Counted from the first letter of the stretch, positions 1 through 9,428 are shown. The stretch is DNA of 64,000 nt from Lachnospiraceae bacterium UBA3273 (GCA_002362385.1 DEUB01000029.1:1-64000), one strand, 5' to 3'. Numbers and translations: made by a program. The notes: generated by a model not told the origin, from the letters alone.

Positions 1-54
1 AATATTTAACTGTCAAACTCCCGAAAAAAAAGCGCACAATATGTTGGCAGGGGC

Positions 55-82
55 TTGCATATATTTCAAGATATAGTAAAAT
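55..82 (+). promoter_or_regulatory. Candidate sigma-A promoter of the sortase/LRR operon
   Basis: TTGCAT at 55-60 and TAAAAT at 77-82 are separated by 16 nt in an A+T-rich stretch ahead of the first gene. The -10 matches 5 of 6 consensus bases, the -35 matches 4 of 6. Other TATA-like strings lie in the same region (72-77), so the exact element is uncertain. Confidence 0.35.
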
Positions 83-135
83 AGAATAGTATAGATAAAA
101 TTGAGATAAGTATGTACAGAATGGAGATTGTGAAG

Positions 136-1239
136 ATGTCTGTGCAAGGTTACATAGAAGCGGACCGGGAAAAGATCAGACAGATCAGGCAAAAATATGA
201 CTTATCAAAAGATGAAGATGTGCTGGCGCTTTTTTCCGCACTCCAAAGCGGGGAAATTCAATTTGAGTCTTCCGAAGGAAGGCGGTTTGACGACCTGATC
301 TATGAAAAGGCGTCCGCGATCAGGGCCAGAGAAAGGGAAAGCAGGAAACCGGGTCCTGACAAGTCTTCGGCAGAAGGAAAAGGCGCCGGGGGAAAGAACA
401 GGCCGCCAAACAAAAAGGCAAAAGTAAAAAAAGTAATCGTACTTACCAAAAAGGAACTGGTTCTGCGCCGGATATCCATGGGAGTGCTGCTGCTTTTGGC
501 AATATCCTGTCTCGGCTATTTCGGCTTTTACTGTTATGAATCTTTTAAGGTTGACAGGGAAAACAGGCGTTTAGCCAGAATAAAAGAAAACGAAACGATA
601 AACGGCATGTATAAGGACGAAGTGGTTGAGGCCCAGGTAGGAGAGGAGACCAGATACTTTAAAGTGCTGGAGCAGTACAAATCTCTTTATCATCAAAATC
701 AAAACCTAATCGGATGGCTGAAAATTGCCGATACAATTATTGATTACCCTGTCATGCAGACAGGAGATAATGACTATTACCAGAATCACAATATCAATCT
801 GGAGGAGGACCGGAACGGCGCTCTTTTCCTGGATACGGATTGTGACGTTAAGGCGCCCAGCACCAATTTTATTATTTACGGACATAATATGCGTTCGGGC
901 AAAATGTTCGGTTCCCTGGATCAGTATGCAAATGAAAAGTTTTACAGGAATCACAAAACGATTCAGTTTGATACAATATATGAAGAGGGAACTTATGAAG
1001 TGATGTACGTATTCCGATCCCGGGTGTATCAAAAGGATGAGGTGGTATTTAAATACTATCAGTTCATCGATGCTTATTCGGAAGAGGAGTTTAATTCCAA
1101 TATGAAGGAAATGGCGGCGATTTCCCTGTATGATACGGGAGTGACCGCCAGCTACGGCGATCAGCTGCTTACGTTATCCACTTGCGATTATGTGGAAGAG
1201 GACGGACGTTTTGTAGTAGTTGCAAAGCGTGTAGAATAA
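136..1239 (+). CDS. srtB: Class B sortase with long basic N-terminal cytoplasmic region
   Basis: Membrane-anchored cysteine transpeptidase that cleaves a C-terminal sorting motif and joins the protein to peptidoglycan. Numbered from ATG 136, the catalytic set is visible: His250 in the IYGHNM block, Cys350 in LSTCDY and Arg358 in GRFVVVAK. The first ~110 residues are charged and Lys/Arg-rich (cytoplasmic), then comes one membrane helix (about 117-135) and an extracellular sortase domain, an N-in topology. I chose ATG 136 because GGAG at 123-126 sits 9 nt before it; ATG 112 has no clear ribosome site. It lies 16 bp before two LRR proteins that end in TPxTG motifs, which are its likely substrates. 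At 367 aa it is longer than typical SrtB (~230-250 aa) because of the N-terminal extension. Sortase assignment is firm; class B rests on the domain motifs. Confidence 0.9.
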   Translation: MSVQGYIEADREKIRQIRQKYDLSKDEDVLALFSALQSGEIQFESSEGRRFDDLIYEKASAIRARERESRKPGPDKSSAEGKGAGGKNRPPNKKAKVKKVIVLTKKELVLRRISMGVLLLLAISCLGYFGFYCYESFKVDRENRRLARIKENETINGMYKDEVVEAQVGEETRYFKVLEQYKSLYHQNQNLIGWLKIADTIIDYPVMQTGDNDYYQNHNINLEEDRNGALFLDTDCDVKAPSTNFIIYGHNMRSGKMFGSLDQYANEKFYRNHKTIQFDTIYEEGTYEVMYVFRSRVYQKDEVVFKYYQFIDAYSEEEFNSNMKEMAAISLYDTGVTASYGDQLLTLSTCDYVEEDGRFVVVAKRVE

Positions 1240-1255
1240 TAGAAGGAGAATGATT

Positions 1256-4200
1256 ATGGCTAAGAAAAAGGTGGAAAGACCAAATAAGAAGTCAAATAAA
1301 TTAAGGAGAACGGTCCTCGGTACTTTATCGGGCGTTTTTATGATATCTGCACTGATCGTTGCGGCAATTCCCGTAAAGGATGTAGAAGCGGTGGATGATA
1401 CGGCGCCTTTTAACGAAAATACTGCGATTACCGGTCTGCTTAATGTGAATGATGACGCCACAAACGGTATTCCGACCTATACGGGTTCCAATGTGTTCTA
1501 TCAGGACGACGGAAGGTTTGGAGTTGCCCGTCTTACCAATGCGACGCCTACCCAGGGTGTCATCGTATATTATAACTTGAGCGCCCAGGGAACGGGAACT
1601 CTGAATATTCCCACGTCGATCAATGCGTGTCAGTATGAATATGATCCGAATTACGGAAACGGAGAGAGTTTTTTAAGGCCGGTTTATCAGAATACCACAA
1701 ACGGCGGAGTAGGCGCAAGTATTCAGGACAATGTGGAAGGCTTTCTTTACTATGCGCCAAACGTTGAGGTTTCCGCAAATTCGGTTCCCGAAAATGTGGA
1801 TCCGTCGGAGCTTGTACCCTGCTATACAGGCCGCAGGGGAGAAAATGACAAGGCAAATCAGGATTTATGGCAGGGCCGGACTTTATATGATAAAAACGGA
1901 AATGTACATAACTGGCTGGAGGTACCCGTAAACTATATCGGAAGTACGAGATTTGTTTTGGACCTGGAGGAGGGTCATGTCGCTGCAGGACACTATGCCA
2001 CAGAGGCTGACGGCGAGACCGGGGTATTTGCGGGAGCCACCAATTTTAATAATCTGAATATACCGGACGGAATCCTTGCTATAGGGGATAATGCCTTTAA
2101 AGGCTGTTCCATGGGTTCCGTGTCCATATATAATGTAAGAGCCATAGGGCACCATGCTTTTGACGGCTGTATTTCTTTAAACAGAGTGTCTCTGACCCAG
2201 TTGGCGTCAACCAGCTTAAAAAGGATCGGGAATTATGCCTTTGCCAACTGCAGCGCTTTATCCAGCATTGATATTCCCGATGATGTAGAGACCATCGGAA
2301 ACGGCTGCTTCATGAACTGCGTTTCCATGAGCGCGGCAAATCTTTACGGCCACGATACTACGGATGAGAACGGGGAATTGGTTGAAGCCTGGGGAAATAC
2401 AAGGCTTACAGGGATGGGTAACGGAGCTTTTTACGGCTGTTCCAGACTGCGTTATGTATATCTGCCCAGAAATTTAAGCGTTGACGGCGTGGAAAAATGG
2501 TTTTACGGCTGCTCCAGTATGAGCCAGCTGTCTCTGCCCGAGGTTTCTTCAGGAAACTTTAAAGCCAATAATGTAACGGGCTGCAGCGGCTTATCCATTG
2601 TAACAGTGCCCAACAACAATATGACCTTTGACTGTGAACATTCGCTGGAGACTTATTGTCCCGGAGAAGCGGGATGTACCTTTAGTGTAGCCAACTTAGG
2701 TTCAGAGCTTCCCATCGGGGATTCCTCCCTGGGAGACAGATTCATCATAAAGTGTAAACGTAATTCAGAGGCGTACAGATATGCCTGCCGTCACGAGTAT
2801 ACCGTAGGATGGACGGATGACGGATTTGAAGGTACTTATGAAAGGGTAAAGGACAATTGCTGCTTTATCATAGACAGTGAAGGCAATTTAACAAACCTTC
2901 AGCGTTATGATACGACCATTGCGGCTCCGATCTTAAATATACCCGATAAGATCGGCGGACTTACCATCAAGACGCTGAGTACCAGCTTTTTAAATGCCTA
3001 CGATCAGAAAGCGAATATTGAATATGTCCATATTCCGGAATCGGTTACTACCATCGAAAGCAGGGCCTTTAACGGATGTGAAAAGCTTGCGGAGGTGGAA
3101 TTTGCCAACGCCATGGCGGTAAATGAGATCGGGGATGATGCGTTCTATACCCAGACCAGCCAGAATATCCAGCTGCGTTTCGTGGGCGTGATCAGCCGCG
3201 ACAGTGTGGAAAGCGAGCCTTTCAAATATGCGATGCAGGTAGACAACAGCTATACGGACCCCAATAATACCTATGGGGCAAAGTATATCCATTATACAAA
3301 CCCGTTCCCTTACAATTTACAGGTCGAACTGGTCATAGACAAAGACCCTACCACAGGTATCGTTACAAAGGCAACTCCTACCCTGGTGGATGCGCCCAAC
3401 TATGATGATTTTAAATCTGGAGAGGGCGGGGCGGACAGCTGTACCTACAGCCTGTCTTCCAATCCGGATATCAGGGCCGAGCAGAATGCCATTGTTGCCA
3501 GCGCTTACGAAAAATACAGGAGAGGCTCCATTTCCGGTAATGATTCCATCGTATATTCCCCCAATGAGGAAGCGGTCTTAGACGCTATTTTCAGGGTAAA
3601 CATTCCTGACGGCGTTTATGATATGAATGCGGACGTATATAAGGGAAATGAATATCTGAGCAGCATTATTTTAAATTCCATTACGGATGTGCCGGATGAA
3701 GCTTTTGCAGGCTGTTCCAATCTGACCTCCTTTATTATGAGGGAGTCCAGACAGGAAGGCGGAGAGCGTATCGGGGACAGGGTCTTTGACGGAGACCGCA
3801 GATTGTCAACGGTGCTGCTTCCATCTACTTTAAATGAAATGGGTTCCCTTCCTTTCTATGAGTGTTCCGCATTGGAGGAAGTGAATTTTTCCGGCAGCCC
3901 CAAGTTTGTATGCAGCGAGGCTATTATTTACGAAAATAAGGAAGACGGCACCCGCAAGATCGTGGAGTGTTTAAAGAAGAGAGGAAACGGCGTAGGCGCC
4001 AGCACCCTTGATGAATCGGTATTTACCAATGTATCCGAGATCGAGCCCAGCGCTTTTGAGGCCTGTGACGGGGTTAAAATGGTTTATTTCGGAAACTGTC
4101 CTTTAAAAGTGATTCCCGAAAAATGCTTTAACGATTGTGTGAACCTTTCCTATTGCGAGGTATCCAATAAGACCGAGGATATCGGGGATTATGCATTCAG

Positions 4201-5647
4201 GAATACGTCGCTTTCCGGTATTAAGATTCCTTCATCGGCTCAGTTTATATCCGGAAATGCCTTTGTAGAAGAGGATAATACCACTTTGATACCGGGTCTG
4301 ACCATTGAGTGCGAAAACCCGTCGGCTGCTTATACTTATGCAGAACATTATGGATTTAAGATCGGCGAGATCACGCTTCCCGAATATGAGGTAAAATTCT
4401 ACAATTACGACGGTTCGGTATTGTTGGATACACAGACCGTAAAGCAGGGGGCAGATGCGGTGCCGCCTGAACCTCCGGAAAGAGAGGGCTGGGTATTTAC
4501 CAGATGGTGGCCGGATTATACCAATGTAACGGCTCCTTTGACGATTACGGCGCAATATGAGCCGAAAGAGCCGGATGCGCCGGATGACAGAAAGATTTAT
4601 ACGGTTATTTTCTACAATTATGACGGTTCCTTAAAGATCAGCACCCAGAAGGTACGTGAAGGAGATGCTGCTGTGGCTCCTGAAACGGTTCCGGAAAGGG
4701 AGGGGTATACCTTTATTGGATGGCTTCCCGAGTTTAACAATATTATTGAGGATACCAATGTGTATGCACAGTACAGATCGGGCGGTTCCAACCCGAACGA
4801 CCCCGATGATCCCAATAATCCAAACAACCCGAACGACCCCAATAACCCTAACAATCCGAACAACCCCAATAATCCAAACGGGGGCAATAACGGCTCTAAC
4901 GGAAATAACGGCTCTAACGGGACAAACGGCTCTAACGGAACAAACGGCTCCAATGGAACAAACGGAACGAACAACAATAATAATAAACCCGGCAGCAATA
5001 CCAATAATGGCGGCAGTACTGTAAGCGGAAATAAAACAAATAATAAGACCAATAACACCGGAACGAAGGTCAATGTCAATAAGAGCGGCCTTTCCAATTC
5101 CGGACTTGTATCCGCAACGGTAAACGGTTCTTCCGATGATTATGTAGTGAAGATCACGGACAGCGAGACTGCAAGAAGCGCTGTTGAACAGGCGCTGTTG
5201 AATGAATACGGTTCATTGGACAGTATCAGATATTTTGCAATGGATATCAGTCTTTATGATAAGACGGGTACAACCAAGATCCAGAATACGGACGGAATCA
5301 GTGTGACCATTACCATGCCTATTCCCGATGCCCTTGCATCTTATGCGGGCAATAATAAGGCAGGAGCGGTTGTGGGCAACAATACTCTGGAAAAATTACA
5401 GGCCAGATTTACGACCATTGACGGAGTACCCTGTATTTCCTTTGTGGCAACGCACTTTTCGCCATACACGATTTATGTGGATCTGAATAATATGTCGGCA
5501 AACGGAGGAGGCATCGACGCAACCCCTGTTACAGGCGATCCCATCCATCCGAAGTGGTTCTTATCCATCGGTCTTGCGCTGATATCCGTACTCATGTTCT
5601 TTATGAAAGGCAGTAAGAGAACCGTCGTTAAGGTAATTTCCGGTTAG
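1256..5647 (+). CDS. Giant BspA-type LRR surface protein with InlB-like repeats and sortase motif
   Basis: Predicted cell-wall-anchored surface protein of 1463 aa; adhesion is the usual role of this family but is inferred. Start ATG 1256 has AAGGAG 7 nt upstream; ATG 1250 is too close to that site. Order: signal peptide (cleavage near VEA, residue ~40); LRR_5/BspA repeats with the IxxxAFxxCxxLxxVxIP pattern in several blocks to ~1030; two Listeria-Bacteroides (InlB B-type) repeats at ~1044-1105 and ~1115-1180, each starting FYNYDGS; an Asn/Pro/Asp then Asn/Gly/Ser/Thr tandem stalk (1181-~1265); a ~140-residue domain ending HFSPYTIYV; TPVTG at 1423-1427; a membrane helix; a basic tail. It sits between srtB and a second LRR protein with short spacers, so co-transcription is likely. 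Confidence 0.9.
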   Translation: MAKKKVERPNKKSNKLRRTVLGTLSGVFMISALIVAAIPVKDVEAVDDTAPFNENTAITGLLNVNDDATNGIPTYTGSNVFYQDDGRFGVARLTNATPTQGVIVYYNLSAQGTGTLNIPTSINACQYEYDPNYGNGESFLRPVYQNTTNGGVGASIQDNVEGFLYYAPNVEVSANSVPENVDPSELVPCYTGRRGENDKANQDLWQGRTLYDKNGNVHNWLEVPVNYIGSTRFVLDLEEGHVAAGHYATEADGETGVFAGATNFNNLNIPDGILAIGDNAFKGCSMGSVSIYNVRAIGHHAFDGCISLNRVSLTQLASTSLKRIGNYAFANCSALSSIDIPDDVETIGNGCFMNCVSMSAANLYGHDTTDENGELVEAWGNTRLTGMGNGAFYGCSRLRYVYLPRNLSVDGVEKWFYGCSSMSQLSLPEVSSGNFKANNVTGCSGLSIVTVPNNNMTFDCEHSLETYCPGEAGCTFSVANLGSELPIGDSSLGDRFIIKCKRNSEAYRYACRHEYTVGWTDDGFEGTYERVKDNCCFIIDSEGNLTNLQRYDTTIAAPILNIPDKIGGLTIKTLSTSFLNAYDQKANIEYVHIPESVTTIESRAFNGCEKLAEVEFANAMAVNEIGDDAFYTQTSQNIQLRFVGVISRDSVESEPFKYAMQVDNSYTDPNNTYGAKYIHYTNPFPYNLQVELVIDKDPTTGIVTKATPTLVDAPNYDDFKSGEGGADSCTYSLSSNPDIRAEQNAIVASAYEKYRRGSISGNDSIVYSPNEEAVLDAIFRVNIPDGVYDMNADVYKGNEYLSSIILNSITDVPDEAFAGCSNLTSFIMRESRQEGGERIGDRVFDGDRRLSTVLLPSTLNEMGSLPFYECSALEEVNFSGSPKFVCSEAIIYENKEDGTRKIVECLKKRGNGVGASTLDESVFTNVSEIEPSAFEACDGVKMVYFGNCPLKVIPEKCFNDCVNLSYCEVSNKTEDIGDYAFRNTSLSGIKIPSSAQFISGNAFVEEDNTTLIPGLTIECENPSAAYTYAEHYGFKIGEITLPEYEVKFYNYDGSVLLDTQTVKQGADAVPPEPPEREGWVFTRWWPDYTNVTAPLTITAQYEPKEPDAPDDRKIYTVIFYNYDGSLKISTQKVREGDAAVAPETVPEREGYTFIGWLPEFNNIIEDTNVYAQYRSGGSNPNDPDDPNNPNNPNDPNNPNNPNNPNNPNGGNNGSNGNNGSNGTNGSNGTNGSNGTNGTNNNNNKPGSNTNNGGSTVSGNKTNNKTNNTGTKVNVNKSGLSNSGLVSATVNGSSDDYVVKITDSETARSAVEQALLNEYGSLDSIRYFAMDISLYDKTGTTKIQNTDGISVTITMPIPDALASYAGNNKAGAVVGNNTLEKLQARFTTIDGVPCISFVATHFSPYTIYVDLNNMSANGGGIDATPVTGDPIHPKWFLSIGLALISVLMFFMKGSKRTVVKVISG
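4796..4960 (+). repeat. In-frame tandem repeats encoding the stalk of the LRR protein
   Basis: Two adjacent arrays. Positions 4796-4876 hold nine 9-bp units coding Asn/Asp-Asn/Asp-Pro. Positions 4889-4960 hold four 18-bp units coding Asn-Gly-Ser-Asn-Gly-Asn/Thr, with near-identical codons (three start AACGGCTCTAACGG). All are in the reading frame, so copy-number change alters stalk length without frameshift. Confidence 0.9.
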
Positions 5648-5656
5648 GAGCCTGCT

Positions 5657-8434
5657 ATGAAAAAAACGATTTTTAGACTGTTGGGGACGGTATTCCTTGT
5701 GATTGCCGTTATCCTGACCCAACTTCCCGCAGCGGGAGTGAATGCAGTAAGCCCGTCCAACAACGGATTTATGATGGACGGCGACAAATTAGTAAAATAT
5801 ACAGGCACGGCTACGTCCGTGTCTGTTCCTAATGGAGTAAAAACTATCGGGGCGGAAGCCTTTGCAGACAATACCTCCATATCCTACGTAACGCTTCCAA
5901 ACAGTCTTTTATATATTGAAAGCGGGGCATTTAGCGGATGCAGGTACTTAAACCGTGTTATTGTTCCCGAGGGAGTAAGGAGTATCGGAAACGGCGCTTT
6001 TGCGGATTGTGAAAATCTTTCTTCCGTTTCCCTTCCGGCTTCGCTTACCCAGATGGGAACCAGCGTCTTTGCCGGCTGCGATGACTTAAAAACCATTGGC
6101 ATCGACAAGAAAAACCCGGATTTTGTATGTGAGGACGGCGTTTTATATAATGACGACAAAACTGTTCTTTATCAGGTTTTAGCGGGGAGAGACAAAAAGA
6201 ACTATATGATGCCGAATTCCGTTGAAGAAATAAAGAAATACGCCTTCTGGGGATGTGAGAATCTGGAATCCGTAGGAATCAGCGGACATGTAAATAGGAT
6301 CGACGACTATGCTTTTTCCAATGCTTCAGGATTAAAAAGCATTACCATACCCTTCAGCGTACGCTCTATCGGGACGAAGGCCTTTGAGGACTGCAGAAAT
6401 CTTGCGGATGTGTCCATACCGGTTTCCGTTACAAAAATCGACCCTACCGCTTTTGACGGATGCTACCGTTTGAATGTGATCGCAGACGAGGGGACTACGG
6501 CGGCGGACTTTTTTGATGACTTTGAGGCAAATAACGCTTCAAAGGCGGAATATGAAGACAGCGTGTCCGCAAATACCAATCCTCACTGGGTAAAAGATAC
6601 CGAGGAGAAGGAAAAAGAGAGAGAATCCAAGGTAAATGTTTCTGATGTGGAAAATTATGTGGAGTGGGATGTGGACAGTCCCGGGGTTTTAGGAAGATCC
6701 AAGGTTGTATCCAGACAGGCGGTCATTTTTATGGACGCCTCGGAAGGTACGGTATATAACGGAACCTCCGGCCAGGGTACAGGCGTGAATACAGAAAGTA
6801 CGGGCGGCGATGAGGGGGCGGCTACGGATTCAGAGGGCGTTACCGAGGGTAATGCCATTGCTTATAAGGCCTTTTATCAGGATGATTCCCTGTTGTCCTT
6901 TTCCTTCCCGGGAGGGATCAAAACGATCGGGGAACTGGCGTTTGCCAGAAGCGGGCTTAGTTCCGTACAGATTCCTTATGGTGTGGAGAGGATCGGAAGC
7001 GGCGCATTTTATCATTGCGACGACTTGGCTTCTGTGTCCATTCCTTCTTCCGTGACGGAGATAGAACCGGACGCCTTTACTTATACGAAGTGGATGAATA
7101 ACTGGCAAACGGCTGATATTAACGATTTTCTGGTAGTGGGAGACGGTATTCTGTTAGCTTACAAGGGAAATTCCTCACAGGTTACCATTCCTTCCCATGT
7201 AAAGAGGATCGCGCCGGGAGTTTTTAAGGATCATGGCGAGATTTCACAGGTAACGATTCCGGAAAGCGTTAAGATAATAGGAGAAGAGGCCTTCTTGAAT
7301 TGTACGGGGCTTACCAATATATCCGGAGGAAGCGCCATGACAGAGATTCGGGACAGAGCTTTTTACGGCTGTCCTATTGAAACGGTCAGAATTCCGGCGA
7401 CCGTGGAAAAGGTAGGATTGATGGCCTTTGGCGGGACGGATTCCACGGACAGCGTTGTATTCTTAGGAAGCAAGCTTCCCAAGGTTTCTTATGAAAAGAG
7501 TGCAACCCGTTTGTCCAATGAGGATTACAGGAACAGTTGTTTTGATAATATATCCGTAGCGGTTGTAAATGCGGATGTGGGCAGAGATGATTTGGAGGGT
7601 ACGGTATTAGACTGGAAACAACCGGGCTTCCAGGGACAGATCTATGTGTTAAGCAGCGATGCGAAAGACCCTAAAGCGGAAATGCGCTCATCCACCCTTC
7701 CTGTAGGTAAAACCCGGAAGCCGGATAATATTTTTGTATACGGCAGGAAATATCAGGTAACGGTTACAGAAAAAACAAGTTATCCGGAGGAAGAGCCGGG
7801 CGTATCCGATAATTCCATCCAGGGGCTTATGGTAGTTGACCATACGGACATAGACAAAAAGGATGTTGAAATTTCGGCCAACGGTTCCACGGTAAATCTG
7901 GACGGTTATCATTTTTATCTGTCCGATCCCGGATTGGGAGAGTCTGATTTAAAGAAAAGGATACAAAACTATTACGGATTTGTAAACGATGACAATTATT
8001 TTGCCATGGATCTGTCGCTTTATGATCCTACGGACACCATTCCCATTAAGAAGCTCGGGAAGAATTCCATTACGGTTACCATGCCCGTTCCGGCAAATCT
8101 TCTGGATAAAGAGGTATGTGTCATCAGCGGCGATGAGAATGGAAATCCGGAAGTGACCTTCTGCACGTGGTCGGAAAAAGACGGCAGGGAATATATTTCT
8201 TTTGATGTGGAGCATTTTTCGCCTTATGTCCTTTACGGGGCGGAAGGAGAATTAAAGGAGCGGATCGCCCAAAAGAGGAGCGCAGCGTCAAATCTTTCCG
8301 GTCTGGACGATACGCCGGATACAGGAGATACGCTGGATATCAGGATGATCCTCATAGTAGGGCTTATTGCATTAGGAGGCTTCTTCCTTTTGCTGGGATT
8401 TTTTAAGCCTGCAGGGCTCAAAAGAAATTCATGA
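5657..8434 (+). CDS. Second BspA-type LRR surface protein with sortase motif
   Basis: Surface protein of 925 aa, predicted substrate of the sortase encoded upstream. The N-terminus is a signal peptide (basic start, hydrophobic core, cleavage near VNA at ~30). Two LRR_5 blocks (about 35-270 and 395-610) show repeated IGxxAFxxCxxLxxVxIP units, split by an acidic Ser/Thr/Gly-rich linker. Residues ~735-870 form a domain alignable with the C-terminal domain of the preceding protein (YFAMDLSLYD, TVTMPVPANL and HFSPY in the same order). TPDTG at 886-890 is followed by a hydrophobic helix and a basic tail. It lacks the InlB repeats and Asn-rich stalk of its neighbour. TAGGAG 6 nt before ATG supports the start. 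The spacer to the upstream gene is 9 bp; a terminator follows. Confidence 0.9.
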   Translation: MKKTIFRLLGTVFLVIAVILTQLPAAGVNAVSPSNNGFMMDGDKLVKYTGTATSVSVPNGVKTIGAEAFADNTSISYVTLPNSLLYIESGAFSGCRYLNRVIVPEGVRSIGNGAFADCENLSSVSLPASLTQMGTSVFAGCDDLKTIGIDKKNPDFVCEDGVLYNDDKTVLYQVLAGRDKKNYMMPNSVEEIKKYAFWGCENLESVGISGHVNRIDDYAFSNASGLKSITIPFSVRSIGTKAFEDCRNLADVSIPVSVTKIDPTAFDGCYRLNVIADEGTTAADFFDDFEANNASKAEYEDSVSANTNPHWVKDTEEKEKERESKVNVSDVENYVEWDVDSPGVLGRSKVVSRQAVIFMDASEGTVYNGTSGQGTGVNTESTGGDEGAATDSEGVTEGNAIAYKAFYQDDSLLSFSFPGGIKTIGELAFARSGLSSVQIPYGVERIGSGAFYHCDDLASVSIPSSVTEIEPDAFTYTKWMNNWQTADINDFLVVGDGILLAYKGNSSQVTIPSHVKRIAPGVFKDHGEISQVTIPESVKIIGEEAFLNCTGLTNISGGSAMTEIRDRAFYGCPIETVRIPATVEKVGLMAFGGTDSTDSVVFLGSKLPKVSYEKSATRLSNEDYRNSCFDNISVAVVNADVGRDDLEGTVLDWKQPGFQGQIYVLSSDAKDPKAEMRSSTLPVGKTRKPDNIFVYGRKYQVTVTEKTSYPEEEPGVSDNSIQGLMVVDHTDIDKKDVEISANGSTVNLDGYHFYLSDPGLGESDLKKRIQNYYGFVNDDNYFAMDLSLYDPTDTIPIKKLGKNSITVTMPVPANLLDKEVCVISGDENGNPEVTFCTWSEKDGREYISFDVEHFSPYVLYGAEGELKERIAQKRSAASNLSGLDDTPDTGDTLDIRMILIVGLIALGGFFLLLGFFKPAGLKRNS

Positions 8435-8461
8435 GAAAAGATTTGAAATCAATGTCATAAG

Positions 8462-8502
8462 AAAAACTCCCGACATAATATAACAAAAACGGGAGTTTTT
8501 TT
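8462..8502 (+). terminator. Intrinsic terminator closing the sortase/LRR operon
   Basis: AAAAACTCCCG at 8462-8472 pairs perfectly with CGGGAGTTTTT at 8490-8500 across a 17-nt A+T loop, ending in a run of seven T. The GGGAG of the right arm (8491-8495) is also the only ribosome site in range of the next gene's TTG start. Confidence 0.88.
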
Positions 8503-8504
8503 CA

Positions 8505-9422
8505 TTGGACAGAGTAAGGGAACAGCTTCATATGAACGGAGTTTATAAAACGGGGCTGACAGGCAGGAATGTTAATGTCTGCGTGCTGGATACGGGCGTT
8601 TTTCAGCATGTGGATTTTGAAGATAGATTGATAGAGTTCGTGGATTTTACAAAGGGGATACGGGGCCCGTGTTTTGATGACAGCGGCCATGGGACCCATG
8701 TCTGCGGCATTCTGGCGGGCAGCGGCAGGGCCAGCGGCGGGAGGTATCAGGGAATTGCGCCCGAAGCAAAGATCATTGTGGGAAAAATACTGGACGATAA
8801 GGGAAAAGGGAATATTGAAGACCTTTTTTCTTCCCTTGAATGGATCTTATGCAATAAAAACCGGTACAGGATCAGGATCGTGAATATTTCCATAGGCATT
8901 CCCGAAAAAAGCGACTTTGTGGAAAATATGGAGAAGAGGACCTTTTTACGGAGCTATATGGAAAAGCTTTATGAAGAAGATATTTTAGTGGTAACGGCCG
9001 CCGGAAACTTTGGCCCTGCAAGGAGCAGCCTGTCTATTTTGGGAGAAAGCACCAGGACCATCTGTGTGGGCTGCCATGACGGAAATATATCCATCCCTCA
9101 TAAAAAGCGGTGCGAAAATTATTCCGGCAGGGGTCCCAGCGTTTTTTCTCTAAGGAAGCCCGATGTAGTAGCGCCGGGCACCGAGATCGTTTCCTGTTCC
9201 CACAAAAATGCCTTCGGCTATGTAAAAAAAAGCGGCACTTCCATGGCATGTCCCATTGTCAGCGGCCTTGGGGCGTTATTGATCGAAAAGTATCCCTATA
9301 TCCATGTTGACGAGCTGATGAACAGGCTGCGGAGGGGAACCCTGGATTTGGGGGAAGCCTGGACGAAGCAGGGCTACGGCATGATAGACGGGGAGAGAAT
9401 ATTCGGAAAAACCGTTTCTTAA
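8505..9422 (+). CDS. S8 (subtilisin-family) serine peptidase, cytosolic type
   Basis: Subtilase of 305 aa. The catalytic triad is visible: Asp29 (VLDTG), His62 (GHGTH) and Ser246 (GTSMACP), with the oxyanion Asn in TAAGNFG. There is no signal peptide or propeptide; the catalytic domain starts almost at once, as in AprX/intracellular serine proteases, so a cytosolic location is inferred. The start is TTG 8505: GGGAG ends 9 nt before it, and the MDRVREQL stretch before the first ATG (8532) resembles the conserved start of related clostridial subtilases as I recall them. ATG 8532 behind AAGGG (8516-8520) is the alternative. I found no promoter between the terminator and this gene, so expression may depend on read-through. 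Substrate unknown. Confidence 0.85.
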   Translation: MDRVREQLHMNGVYKTGLTGRNVNVCVLDTGVFQHVDFEDRLIEFVDFTKGIRGPCFDDSGHGTHVCGILAGSGRASGGRYQGIAPEAKIIVGKILDDKGKGNIEDLFSSLEWILCNKNRYRIRIVNISIGIPEKSDFVENMEKRTFLRSYMEKLYEEDILVVTAAGNFGPARSSLSILGESTRTICVGCHDGNISIPHKKRCENYSGRGPSVFSLRKPDVVAPGTEIVSCSHKNAFGYVKKSGTSMACPIVSGLGALLIEKYPYIHVDELMNRLRRGTLDLGEAWTKQGYGMIDGERIFGKTVS

Positions 9423-9428
9423 TGCTTA

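Noticed and set aside
4796..4960. Short tandem repeats as a CRISPR array
   Set aside because: Units are 9 and 18 bp, directly abutting and in frame with the LRR protein; no spacers and no cas genes.
4618..5097. 159-aa minus-strand frame opposite the LRR stalk, very Leu/Pro-rich
   Set aside because: It is the mirror of the Asn/Pro/Gly tandem repeats; no ribosome site and the composition is explained by the sense repeats.
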